Part shown: positions 54,488-62,807 of the stretch, in pieces
Layout: every line of letters starts with the position of its first letter
Numbering within the stretch: position 1 is the stretch's first letter
Assembly (NCBI GenBank): GCA_023415495.1
Contig: JAEZKK010000023.1
Coordinates: 174,852 to 238,851 of the forward strand
Direction of reading: 5' to 3'
Source: Bacteroidota bacterium
GTDB lineage: Bacteria; Bacteroidota; Bacteroidia; Bacteroidales; P3
DNA length: 64,000 bases
Made by a program: the position numbers and the translations under genes
Notes under the pieces: model-generated
Told to the model about the DNA's origin: nothing
Seen by the model: only the letters and a program-made list of their open reading frames with translations
The model's database searches: none

Positions 54488-56800
54488 ATGATTAAAAGAG
54501 GAATACTAAGCCTTTTATTAAGTCTTATTTCTATTATTCTATTTTCACAAACTGGTACTATTAGAGGTTTTGTTTATAATATCGAAACAGGGGAGCCAGT
54601 TATTTTCACAAATGTAGTTATTCCTAAAACAAATTACGGAGCAAGTACGGATATTAATGGGTATTTTGTTATTTCTAAAGTACCTATTGGTAAACATACT
54701 CTAAAGGCTGGCTCAATAGGTTATAAAGAAAGCTCTATCGAGATTCAATTAAACCAAGATCAGGTATTAAATGTAAAAATACAAATTGAAGAAGAGTCAA
54801 AACTTTTAGGAGCTGTTGAAGTTTCGGCACAAAGCCAGGCTGCAAGAACAGAATCTCAAGTATCCATTGAGAAAATCACTGCTAAAGATATTACACAAAT
54901 GCCCTCAGTTGGAGGGAGTGCCGACTTAGCCCAATATATTCAAGTTCTTCCAGGCGTTGTATTTACTGGTGACCAAGGAGGTCAGCTTTATATTAGAGGA
55001 GGCTCTGCAATTCAAAACAAGGTTATCTTAGACGGGATGGTTATCTTTAATCCTTTCCACTCCATTGGTCTATTCTCAGTTTTTGAAACAGATATTATCC
55101 GTAATGCAGATGTATTTACAGGAGGTTTTGGTGCAAAATATGGTGGTAGAATTTCTTCTATTATGGATATTACTACAAGAGATGGAAATAAGAAAAAAAC
55201 TCAAGGGAAGATTGGTGCAAGTACTTTTGGTGCTAACCTATTACTTGAAGGACCAATTATTAAAGAAGATACTAATTCCGAAACATCACTAAGCTATTTA
55301 ATTACTGCCAAGAACTCCTATCTTTCTCATAGCTCTAAGAAGGTTTATTCCTATATCGATGGGGCATTACCTTACGACTTTTTCGATATTTACGGGAAGA
55401 TGACTCTTAGTACTAATACCGGAACTAAGATTAATCTTTTTGCATTTAATTATACTGACAAAGTAAATCAATATAAAAGTATTGCTAATTTCGATTGGCA
55501 AAATATTGGCATTGGAGGTAATTTTGTTATACTTCCTCCAGGAAATACCTCAGCTCTTGTAGAAGGTGTATTTGCCTATTCGGATTATACTGTAAATATG
55601 CTTAATACAATAACTGATGACTCTAAGAGTAGTAATATAGGAGGGTTTAATGTTGGGCTAACTACAACAAACTATTTCAATAAAGACCAATTCAAATATG
55701 GTATTGAAATGATTGGCAACACAACAAATACTAAGGTAAACTCTTTGGAAGAGATTGATTATTCTACGGAATTAGGTCTTTTTACAATTTATAAAGGTAT
55801 TTATAAGAAACTGGTTTATGAGCCAAGCTTCCGCCTTTCTTATTTTGCATCCATAGGGGAATTAATTCCCGAACCAAGGCTTGCATTAAAATTTAATATT
55901 ACAAACTCATGGAGAATTAAATCTGCAATGGGGCTTTACTCCCAATCCTTTATCGATACCAAGAGCGATCAAGATATAGTTAATCTATTTACTGGCTATT
56001 TGACCATAACTCCTGAAATGAATATTGCAAGAACTCACCGTGGAGTTGAATTAGATTCTTATCTTCAAAGGTCAAAGCATTTAATTATCGGAACAGAAAT
56101 AGACTTAACAAGGTTTATCTCCTTAAATATTGAAGGATATTACAAAACTATGGAAAATCTTGTAACTATCAATCGTCATAAATTCTATAACGACGACCCG
56201 GAGCATAGCGAGTTTGGGATTAATCCCCAACCTGATTTTCTTAAGAAAGAATATGCTATTGAGAATGGCGAGGCCTATGGTATGGATATTAGTTTGAAAT
56301 ATGATGATGAAAGACTATATCTATGGGCTGTTTATTCCCTTGGCAAGGTTGTCAGACAAGATGAATTAATGGAATACTTTCCTCATTACGACAGAAGACA
56401 TAATGTAAACATACTGTTTTCCTATCAATTAGGATTAGATCGCTCATGGGAGGTTAACCTAAGATGGAACTACGGCTCAGGCTTCCCTTACACTCCTACC
56501 AAGGGGGGGCAAGAATTATTAGATTTCCAATCAGGCATTAACTACGATTATATTTATACAAATGGAGAATTAAAACAAATCTTTGGAGCCTATAATTCTA
56601 AACGTTTACCCGATTATCATAGATTCGATATATCAGCAAAGAAACGTTTTACTCTTAGCAAGCACACAATACTTGAAGTAAATGTAAGTGTTACAAACGT
56701 ATATAATAGAGAGAACCTTTTCTATTACGACAGAATCTCAGCCCAAAGAGTAAACCAACTCCCAATTATGCCAAGCCTTGGAATAAATCTAAGCTTTTAA
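54488..56800 (+). CDS. TonB-dependent outer-membrane receptor
   Basis: 770 residues: signal peptide (LSLLLSLISIILFSQ), an N-terminal carboxypeptidase-regulatory-like domain (GFVYNIETGEPVIFTNVVI to about residue 95), a plug domain with LAQYIQVLPGVVFTGDQGGQ and YIRGGSAIQNKVILDGM near residues 150-190, and a 22-strand-type barrel ending in the aromatic terminus LGINLSF. It takes up or exports an unknown substrate with energy from TonB. There is no SusD partner, so it is not a SusCD pair. Array B2 follows 56 bases after the stop. Confidence 0.9.
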   Translation: MIKRGILSLLLSLISIILFSQTGTIRGFVYNIETGEPVIFTNVVIPKTNYGASTDINGYFVISKVPIGKHTLKAGSIGYKESSIEIQLNQDQVLNVKIQIEEESKLLGAVEVSAQSQAARTESQVSIEKITAKDITQMPSVGGSADLAQYIQVLPGVVFTGDQGGQLYIRGGSAIQNKVILDGMVIFNPFHSIGLFSVFETDIIRNADVFTGGFGAKYGGRISSIMDITTRDGNKKKTQGKIGASTFGANLLLEGPIIKEDTNSETSLSYLITAKNSYLSHSSKKVYSYIDGALPYDFFDIYGKMTLSTNTGTKINLFAFNYTDKVNQYKSIANFDWQNIGIGGNFVILPPGNTSALVEGVFAYSDYTVNMLNTITDDSKSSNIGGFNVGLTTTNYFNKDQFKYGIEMIGNTTNTKVNSLEEIDYSTELGLFTIYKGIYKKLVYEPSFRLSYFASIGELIPEPRLALKFNITNSWRIKSAMGLYSQSFIDTKSDQDIVNLFTGYLTITPEMNIARTHRGVELDSYLQRSKHLIIGTEIDLTRFISLNIEGYYKTMENLVTINRHKFYNDDPEHSEFGINPQPDFLKKEYAIENGEAYGMDISLKYDDERLYLWAVYSLGKVVRQDELMEYFPHYDRRHNVNILFSYQLGLDRSWEVNLRWNYGSGFPYTPTKGGQELLDFQSGINYDYIYTNGELKQIFGAYNSKRLPDYHRFDISAKKRFTLSKHTILEVNVSVTNVYNRENLFYYDRISAQRVNQLPIMPSLGINLSF

Positions 56801-56856
56801 GAGATAAAAAAGTACAAAAAAAGAACGATTTTTTATCAATTATCCGATTTTTGTAT

Positions 56857-57101
56857 TATCTTTGCAAATACAAGGAAATGAAATCGTTATTTCCTATCAA
56901 AATCACCCAATTTTGTAAAACTACATTATGGTAGCTACCATAACGCTCGTGTGGTAGGTACCATAACACCCGTGTGGTAGGTACCATAATACTGCTATGG
57001 TAGCTACCATAGTAACATTAAAATCAAGAAAGAAAACTTTATCTCTTGATTTCATTTTATTATCTCTTGATTCCATTTCCGTATCTCTTGATTTAAAAAA
57101 A
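56857..57101 (+). repeat. Palindrome array B2: promoter, hairpin, four 14-bp dyads at 23-bp spacing
   Basis: TATCTTTG (56857-56864) is followed by a hairpin (56873-56881 with 56887-56895). Units of ATGGTAGCTACCAT or GTGGTAGGTACCAT start at 56928, 56951, 56974 and 56997, exactly 23 bp apart. The two inner spacers are nearly the same as in B1. On the right, 57021-57052 matches 27 of 32 bases of the A1 right end and can pair within itself (AAATCAAGA with TCTTGATTT). TATCTCTTGATT then recurs at 57040, 57061 and 57082, every 21 bp. It fills most of the 56801-57196 gap. Confidence 0.88.
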
Positions 57102-57142
57102 AATAATTCCTCACTAATTAATAATTACAAAAGAAATAATAC

Positions 57143-57150
57143 TATATTTG
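57143..57150 (+). promoter_or_regulatory. Promoter -7 element of the gene at 57197
   Basis: TATATTTG followed by CA, about 46 bases before the ATG at 57197. It shows that array B2 is not needed as a promoter for this gene. Confidence 0.6.
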
Positions 57151-57196
57151 CAGAATAGAACTAAACATAAAGACTATCAACCATAAAAAAATGATT

Positions 57197-57724
57197 ATGA
57201 AAAAAGCATTATTTGTTTTTCTCTTTTTGGGACTTATTACTTATAATCTTTATTCTCAAGAAGAGAAGAAGTCTGTTTTTACTCATACTTTAACTGAAAG
57301 CATTGGAATAATCAAGACTTTTCAATTAATGGAAGAGTCAAAATTGAATATGTCAATAAATGGAGTTTATAGTTTTTTAAACTTAATTCCAGCATATGAG
57401 TTGGGGTATAATAACAAGTGGTTTCTAAAGTTTAAATTTAGGAATTTGAAAAATGAAACAGATGATAACGGCGAATATCATCGAATAAATTTTTATAACC
57501 TTATTTTGAATTATAATTTACTTAATAAAAACTCTTTGCATTCTTTTAAGACCGGAGCAGGATATGTGTTAGGGTATGCTAATGAAAAGTTAAATCATAA
57601 TTTTCTATTATCTCTATCCTATTTCTACAAGATTGATAAACATTTCTCCCTCGGAATAGAAGCAGACCTTTACAGTAAAATAATTTATAGAGAATATAGC
57701 TTATCATTAGGCTATACATTTTAA
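57197..57724 (+). CDS. Hypothetical small outer-membrane barrel protein
   Basis: A 175-residue protein with a signal peptide (MKKALFVFLFLGLITYNLYSQ). The mature part consists of alternating-residue strands (WFLKFKFRNLKN, HSFKTGAGYVLGYA, HFSLGIEADLYSK) and ends in the aromatic terminus SLSLGYTF that is typical of outer-membrane beta-barrels. An ATG six bases upstream (57191) is also possible. After the stop the same frame stays open for 34 codons. The function is unknown. Confidence 0.65.
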   Translation: MKKALFVFLFLGLITYNLYSQEEKKSVFTHTLTESIGIIKTFQLMEESKLNMSINGVYSFLNLIPAYELGYNNKWFLKFKFRNLKNETDDNGEYHRINFYNLILNYNLLNKNSLHSFKTGAGYVLGYANEKLNHNFLLSLSYFYKIDKHFSLGIEADLYSKIIYREYSLSLGYTF

Positions 57725-57743
57725 AAGATAAAAGAAGAATTTG

Positions 57744-57751
57744 TATATTTG
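57744..57751 (+). promoter_or_regulatory. Promoter -7 element for the 57908-59250 gene pair
   Basis: TATATTTG followed by CC, 156 bases before the ATG at 57908. It overlaps the open frame that continues after the previous stop. Confidence 0.45.
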
Positions 57752-57907
57752 CCAGAAGATTACAAATATAGTTCTGCAATTGATAATACTGGAGGAAAAG
57801 GAATATTGGATGTTGAATTAATAAAATAATATGTATGAATAAGTATCGGATCGAAAATACTAATAATAGTATATACGAGAAAAAGCAATAACTAAAACAT
57901 ATAAGTT

Positions 57908-58582
57908 ATGAAATCAATTATCATATCTTTAATTCTTTTATTATCTATTTCTGTTTATTCTCAAGATAATAATGAAAAGAAACTCTACGATAAAATTAGC
58001 TTTTCTACAGAGTTTCGCACTCAGTTGAATATTGTTGATGGAGGAATAACATTAGCTAATATTGATGCTAACTATCAGCTTAACCCCCGAAATAGTATAG
58101 GAATAGGAACAGGTTTTGGGTTTAAACCTTATTTGATTTATTATTCCTACGATAAAACCTATGATTCTTTCACAAATATTACCAAATACAAACAAGGAAT
58201 ATCTGAAGCAAACTATTATACCATTCCTTTGTATATTAGATATTTTTACAATTCATACGAGTCGGAGAAACATTTATTTGGATTTGATTTAAGGTTGATA
58301 TGTCTTTTTAATCACTATGAGTTAAGGGATGAATCTATAATGAAATTAAATGATTTCTTTATTAATGGCACAAGAAAACAAGGGATAATTAATATTGAAA
58401 GTAGCTTTGTTTGGGGAATAAAAATATGTAATTCCCAAGCTCTCACCTTATCATTTGGCTTTGGCTTTGGCACTCATTATTTAGTACAACCTTATGATGA
58501 GAATAATAAGACATGGACATTTGAGGGAGAGGATAATTTCAAATTCAAATACACTAAATTATCAATTGGTTACATGTTTTAA
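57908..58582 (+). CDS. Hypothetical outer-membrane beta-barrel protein
   Basis: 224 residues with a signal peptide (LILLLSISVYSQDNN) and a barrel-like mature part: NSIGIGTGFGFKPYLIYYS, TIPLYIRYFYNS, ALTLSFGFGFGTHYL and a C-terminal LSIGYMF. It resembles OmpW/PorT-like eight-stranded barrels in layout. It shares the SQDNN signal-peptide end with the next gene, 11 bases downstream, so the two may be diverged paralogues in one operon. Confidence 0.65.
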   Translation: MKSIIISLILLLSISVYSQDNNEKKLYDKISFSTEFRTQLNIVDGGITLANIDANYQLNPRNSIGIGTGFGFKPYLIYYSYDKTYDSFTNITKYKQGISEANYYTIPLYIRYFYNSYESEKHLFGFDLRLICLFNHYELRDESIMKLNDFFINGTRKQGIINIESSFVWGIKICNSQALTLSFGFGFGTHYLVQPYDENNKTWTFEGEDNFKFKYTKLSIGYMF

Positions 58583-58593
58583 AACTAAAAGAA

Positions 58594-59250
58594 ATGAAAA
58601 AGTCAATATTATTAGCTATATTCCTTATTCCATGTTTTATTTATTCTCAAGACAATAATAAATACATATTTGAATTAGAAAATGGCATTTGGAAAAGTTC
58701 TCATTTTAGAGATGATAAAAACACTAATTTTACTTTAGGATTTAATTTCCTGTATAATTTGAATGATATTATCTATTTAGGTCTTGGTTCTCAATACACA
58801 ACTATTACTAATTATTATGTAAAAGATAATTATTCAAGAGAACAAATAGGAAAGATTCAAGATATTCCTCTATATTTAATAATTCAAGCACAAAACACAT
58901 TATCTAATAGAAGACCTTTTGCAAGCTTAAGATTTGGATATACTTTTTCCCGTTATCCTTCTTCATCTGTATCAAGTATAAGTATATATAATTCAACTCT
59001 AAAAGAAAATCATGGTATATTTATCAATCCAAAGATTGGTTACGAATATAGATTATTTAAGCAAGTTGGGATTTACGCTTCATTAGGAATGCGTTTTCAA
59101 AGAATTAGATATACACATTACAATATTAAAGAAATAACAAAAGGTACATTATTTACTTCAACCCATTTGGTAATAGAAACTCAACCAAACAAACCAGATA
59201 TAATAAACATAATGAAAGCCTACGAATTTTCCGTAGGAATAAGATTCTAA
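58594..59250 (+). CDS. Hypothetical outer-membrane beta-barrel protein
   Basis: 218 residues with a signal peptide (LLAIFLIPCFIYSQDNN) and repeated barrel strands (NFTLGFNFLYNL, IYLGLGSQYTTI, PFASLRFGYTFS, GIYASLGMRFQRI), ending in EFSVGIRF with the terminal Phe used for BAM recognition. It lies 11 bases after the previous barrel gene and has no promoter of its own. The function is unknown. Confidence 0.65.
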   Translation: MKKSILLAIFLIPCFIYSQDNNKYIFELENGIWKSSHFRDDKNTNFTLGFNFLYNLNDIIYLGLGSQYTTITNYYVKDNYSREQIGKIQDIPLYLIIQAQNTLSNRRPFASLRFGYTFSRYPSSSVSSISIYNSTLKENHGIFINPKIGYEYRLFKQVGIYASLGMRFQRIRYTHYNIKEITKGTLFTSTHLVIETQPNKPDIINIMKAYEFSVGIRF

Positions 59251-59329
59251 TCAAACTAATTACACTTAAAGAAATATGTCAGTTGTTTATTCCTCAATAT
59301 AGACCTATATTAATTCAAATAATAACATT

Positions 59330-59818
59330 ATGAAAAAGATATTTTTAATTTTGATTGTTCTATCATCGTTTTCTTTGATTTATTCCTCTTGTAAGGAGGA
59401 GGATAATAATAGTAATATAGATTTGTATTCTTCCAAAAAAATGGAGGGGAGATATCTTATTTCTGATAAAAGAGAAAATATTGATTATAATGAACTTTGG
59501 AACTCAATAATCATAAGATATGTTTCAAAAAACAGTTTTAGATTTAGCACCCCTAGAGGATCTTATATTTATGATTTTTGGATGTATAAGGATGGGAATA
59601 TCTTTTACGAAAAAGATATTGCATATTATGGTAGTCTTTACAATCCATATTATTCAAAAGGTAAGATAATATATGTGCCAATTGGTAATCCTGTTTTTCC
59701 TTATCCTCATTATGAAATTGAAGGAGCTTATTTCACTGATACAAACTTTACAGACACAGTAAAAACATTTTTTCTAAAACAAATAAGCTATGATACTATG
59801 CCTTATCAATCAAAATAA
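59330..59818 (+). CDS. Hypothetical lipoprotein, first of a tandem pair
   Basis: 162 residues with a lipoprotein signal (FSLIYSSCKEEDNN, lipidated Cys about residue 21). It is clearly related to the next gene: both have SSCKEEDN, an internal (Y/N)PYYSKGKI or PPYYAKGNI stretch, then PIGNPVFP(Y/H)PHYE and DTNF-DT followed by LKQ near the C terminus. The fold looks beta-rich. No family is recognised. Confidence 0.65.
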   Translation: MKKIFLILIVLSSFSLIYSSCKEEDNNSNIDLYSSKKMEGRYLISDKRENIDYNELWNSIIIRYVSKNSFRFSTPRGSYIYDFWMYKDGNIFYEKDIAYYGSLYNPYYSKGKIIYVPIGNPVFPYPHYEIEGAYFTDTNFTDTVKTFFLKQISYDTMPYQSK

Positions 59819-59824
59819 TATATT

Positions 59825-60358
59825 ATGAAAAAGATATTATTTGTTTTAGTTGTTTTATCGTCAATATCTTTCATGTATTCTTCTTGTAAGGAGGAAGATA
59901 ATGACAATGATAATCCAAGTAATTACTCAAATATGAGAGGAAGATATTTATTCAGCAATTTTTGGGAATATCAGGGAAGTTGGGATCATATAAATTTGGA
60001 TAATGTAAATACAAATATAAATAACGTAAAAACTTTTATTTATAAAGTTTCAAATGAGAGCTTTATAATAAATAGTTTATATGGAAGTGGATGGCATGAA
60101 CATATTATGCATAGAGAAGGAAATGAATTTTACGAAACAAGGTATGCGGGTATAAATCTACAACCTCCTTATTATGCAAAAGGGAATATAAAACTTATAC
60201 CTATTGGAAATCCTGTTTTCCCACATCCCCATTATGAACTAAGTGGAGCATTCTTTTTAGACACTAATTTCATAGATACTGCTCGCAATAATGACAATAC
60301 ACCACGATTATTTGCTCTAAAACAAGTAGCATTTGATACCACAATGTATCAAAAATAG
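59825..60358 (+). CDS. Hypothetical lipoprotein, second of a tandem pair
   Basis: 177 residues with a lipoprotein signal (SISFMYSSCKEEDND, lipidated Cys about residue 21). It is a diverged duplicate of the preceding gene, sharing MRGRYLFS/MEGRYLIS after the signal and PIGNPVFPHPHYELSGAFF near the C terminus. The two genes are 6 bases apart and probably share one message. Similarity is strongest at the two ends and weak in the middle. Confidence 0.65.
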   Translation: MKKILFVLVVLSSISFMYSSCKEEDNDNDNPSNYSNMRGRYLFSNFWEYQGSWDHINLDNVNTNINNVKTFIYKVSNESFIINSLYGSGWHEHIMHREGNEFYETRYAGINLQPPYYAKGNIKLIPIGNPVFPHPHYELSGAFFLDTNFIDTARNNDNTPRLFALKQVAFDTTMYQK

Positions 60359-60454
60359 ATTATTACTTTAAAAAGATATTATTTGATTTAGTAATTAGTT
60401 TAATCGGTTCTTCGTCTTGCAGGATTTCTGGGTAAAGAGTTTAAGGTCAATAAG

Positions 60455-60490
60455 GACTTTAAAGACTTTAAAGACTTTAAAGACTTTAAA
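60455..60490. repeat. Short tandem repeat, four 9-bp copies of GACTTTAAA
   Basis: Four perfect head-to-tail copies lie between the convergent lipoprotein gene (stop 60358) and the RHS-like gene (stop 60522). Each copy contains the palindrome TTTAAA. Flanking TAAGGA and TCCTTA can pair, so the block could form a bidirectional terminator-like hairpin. Confidence 0.85.
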
Positions 60491-60521
60491 CTCCTTAGTT
60501 GTGAGTCGGAAAAGGTAGTTA

Positions 60522-61508
60522 TTAGTAGTATTTGATTTTTCTTTTGACTATGGTATAACCACTTTTATCATAGATTTTCTTTTTTATCCAATTTCCTTTT
60601 CTATCGTATTTGTATTTAAGCTTGTCAACACCTGCGAGGCTGTCATCCTTAAAAAAAGAAATCACTTCTATTAATTCATCTTTATCATTATATTTATAAA
60701 TGTATTTACAAGTACCTGCAATTGTTTCAGAAAGGTATGCAAAGTAAATTAACCTTCTTTTACTATCATATTTAGAAATCTCTACTCCTATCTCCTTTCC
60801 TTCTTCATTATATTCATACTTTATTTGCTCTATTAATATTGTATCTCTTTGATAGATTTTTATTTCTTTGCTTAAAATCTGATTATATAGCAAATCATTT
60901 GTATAGACACTTTCAATAGTTTTATTTGTATCTCTTAAATATTTAAACTTATGAATAGAGCTTATTTCCCCATTACTATAATTTATTACGCTATCAATTT
61001 TGTCTTCCTTGTTATAAGCTATTTCTGTCTTAGTATTAAACAAATTAGTTTTTATTTCAATCATCCTTCCCTTATCATCATACTTATATATTCTTGTATC
61101 CAAATAATTTGAGTCAAAAATCAGATTATTATTTAAGTCATACTTGAATATTGAGTAAATTGTATCCTTGCTCCCTTCATAATAAGACTTACGCAATATT
61201 TTATTCCCTCTCTCATCATATTTATATAATACATGTTCAAGTCCTAATACATTATTAAATCCACCTATTCTTTCAATTAAATTCCCTTCTCTATCATATT
61301 TATTCTCTAAATAATCTGAATAATAAAGAATAGGTAATATTAAATATTTCCATTCCCTTGACTTAGTAGTTTCAATTATGCTCTCAATCCTTCCATTCAA
61401 TTTTTCTTTATCATGGTAAGTTAATTCCTGAGCTACACTATTTATAGGAAATAAGCTAAAGGCTAAATAAATGAATAAGGTATAAATTAAAATACTAAAT
61501 GGTTTCAT
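60522..61508 (-). CDS. Secreted protein with RHS/YD-like repeats
   Basis: 328 residues with a signal peptide (SILIYTLFIYLAFSLFPINSVAQ). The mature protein is a series of about 20-residue repeats of the form YKYDERGNKI, FKYDLNNNLI, YKYDDKGRMIEI, YKYNDKDELIEV and YKYDRKGNWIKK, which resemble the YD repeats of RHS and wall-associated proteins. The array is short and lacks any toxin tip, so it is more like the small RHS-repeat proteins of Bacteroidota than a polymorphic toxin. The promoter is at 61540-61547. Confidence 0.75.
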   Translation of the reverse strand: MKPFSILIYTLFIYLAFSLFPINSVAQELTYHDKEKLNGRIESIIETTKSREWKYLILPILYYSDYLENKYDREGNLIERIGGFNNVLGLEHVLYKYDERGNKILRKSYYEGSKDTIYSIFKYDLNNNLIFDSNYLDTRIYKYDDKGRMIEIKTNLFNTKTEIAYNKEDKIDSVINYSNGEISSIHKFKYLRDTNKTIESVYTNDLLYNQILSKEIKIYQRDTILIEQIKYEYNEEGKEIGVEISKYDSKRRLIYFAYLSETIAGTCKYIYKYNDKDELIEVISFFKDDSLAGVDKLKYKYDRKGNWIKKKIYDKSGYTIVKRKIKYY

Positions 61509-61539
61509 TATTATTCTCAATTATAAATACAATCTAATG

Positions 61540-61547
61540 CAAAGGTA
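61540..61547 (-). promoter_or_regulatory. Promoter -7 element of the RHS-like gene
   Basis: Reads TACCTTTG on the minus strand followed by CA, 31 bases upstream of the start codon at 61508. Confidence 0.65.
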
Positions 61548-61651
61548 ATTATTATTAATCATAAAGAATATATTTAATAGTAAAACATCAAGTATATTTT
61601 AACCGAAAATCCTTTTTTATGTGATTTATCTTTAAATATGTTTTATTTTAC

Positions 61652-61682
61652 TTGGTCTTATCTTTAAGTTTTGGTACTTTTG
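61652..61682 (+). promoter_or_regulatory. Promoter of the 61694-63485 genes
   Basis: TACTTTTG at 61675-61682 followed by CA, with a TTG at 61652-61654, 20 bases upstream. It would transcribe the small frame at 61694 and the phosphatase-family gene after it. Confidence 0.6.
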
Positions 61683-61693
61683 CAAATCAAACC

Positions 61694-61792
61694 ATGGAAA
61701 TTAATACTATGAAATTGAAATCAAATCATTATTTTTGTAGGTCTTTAGGCTTACTTAGTATTGAATTGGTTTCTAAATTAAAATATAGTTGA
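61694..61792 (+). CDS. Possible 32-residue leader peptide
   Basis: An ATG-initiated frame of 32 codons (starting MEINTMKLKSNHYFC) begins 11 bases after the promoter -7 element. It ends in a TGA one base before the ATG of the next gene. The tight junction suggests translational coupling or a regulatory leader. No family, signal peptide or conserved motif is visible, so it may be chance. Confidence 0.3.
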   Translation: MEINTMKLKSNHYFCRSLGLLSIELVSKLKYS

Positions 61793-61793
61793 T

Positions 61794-62801
61794 ATGGGTT
61801 TTCATGGCTTAACTAAATACTTCTCAATATTATTCATCATGATACTACCCTTGTTTACTAAAGCGCAAAGAGAGATAATCGCCTTTCATAACTGCGAAAA
61901 CTTCTTCTATCCTAAGAACGACTCCACAACTTTGGACGATGAATTCACCCCAAGCTCGGGTAGACACTGGACATGGGATAGATTTAATAAGAAGAAAGAC
62001 GATTTGGCTAAGCTTTATAAAGATATTGGCAAGGGAAATATGCCTGCAATAATAGGGCTTTGCGAGGTTGAAGGCAAACAAGTACTTAATTCACTTTGCC
62101 TCGACTCCCCTCTTAGAAAAGGCAGCTATGAATATGTTCACTACGACTCAAAAGATATTAGAGGTATTGATGTTGCACTTATTTACCGAAAAGATAAGTT
62201 CAAAGTAGTAACAAGCGAGAATATTAGAATAGAGGAAAACTATATTATCGACGAACCTACAAGAGATATTCTCTATGTCTTTGGACTTTTGAATAAGGTT
62301 CCATTGCATATATTTGTAATCCACGCCCCTTCAAGACGAAATAGAGATAAGAACAAACCACTTAGAAAGGCTGTATTTGAAGAAATCTACCATAGAGCAA
62401 AGGAAATTACCGACACAACGGAGGCTAATATTATTATTATGGGCGATTTTAACGATAACCCTTGGGATAAATCGGTAGTGGAAGGTTTTAGAACTAAGAG
62501 AATTAATGATAACGAGCCTATTCTAACCAATCTTATGACTAAGAACAAGAACAAAACTGGCTCCTATGTTTATTCTAACGACATTCTAAGCTTCGACCAG
62601 TTTCTTGTAAGTAAACCCTTATTGGAAAGAATAGAGACAGGGGATACAATATCCCATGTGTTTATACCTTTATATATGATAGATACAAACCCCAAACTAT
62701 CAAAGCCAATACCTTTCAGCACCTATAAATCCTATAAATACCAAGGAGGGATAAGCGACCACTACCCTATTTACTTTGAGATTGACACAAGAAAAGAATA
62801 A
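61794..62801 (+). CDS. Endonuclease/exonuclease/phosphatase family protein
   Basis: 335 residues with a signal peptide (YFSILFIMILPLFTKAQ) and a DNase I-like fold: IIAFHNCENFFYPKNDS (in place of the N-x-E motif), IIGLCEVEG with the catalytic Glu, IFVIHAPSRR, IIIMGDFNDNPWD (Asp-x-Asn) and the final SDHYPIYFEI (Asp-His). The exported form is common in Bacteroidota. Whether it acts on nucleic acid or a phosphoester cannot be told. It is followed after 6 bases by an AlkD-like gene. Confidence 0.85.
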   Translation: MGFHGLTKYFSILFIMILPLFTKAQREIIAFHNCENFFYPKNDSTTLDDEFTPSSGRHWTWDRFNKKKDDLAKLYKDIGKGNMPAIIGLCEVEGKQVLNSLCLDSPLRKGSYEYVHYDSKDIRGIDVALIYRKDKFKVVTSENIRIEENYIIDEPTRDILYVFGLLNKVPLHIFVIHAPSRRNRDKNKPLRKAVFEEIYHRAKEITDTTEANIIIMGDFNDNPWDKSVVEGFRTKRINDNEPILTNLMTKNKNKTGSYVYSNDILSFDQFLVSKPLLERIETGDTISHVFIPLYMIDTNPKLSKPIPFSTYKSYKYQGGISDHYPIYFEIDTRKE

Positions 62802-62807
62802 AAAATC

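Noticed and set aside
54488..56800. SusC-type glycan importer of a polysaccharide utilisation locus
   Set aside because: There is no SusD homologue or glycoside hydrolase nearby, and the protein is shorter than usual SusC proteins of about 1000 residues.
60522..61508. RHS polymorphic toxin
   Set aside because: The YD-like repeats are few, there is no RHS core end motif, no variable toxin tip and no immunity gene next to it.
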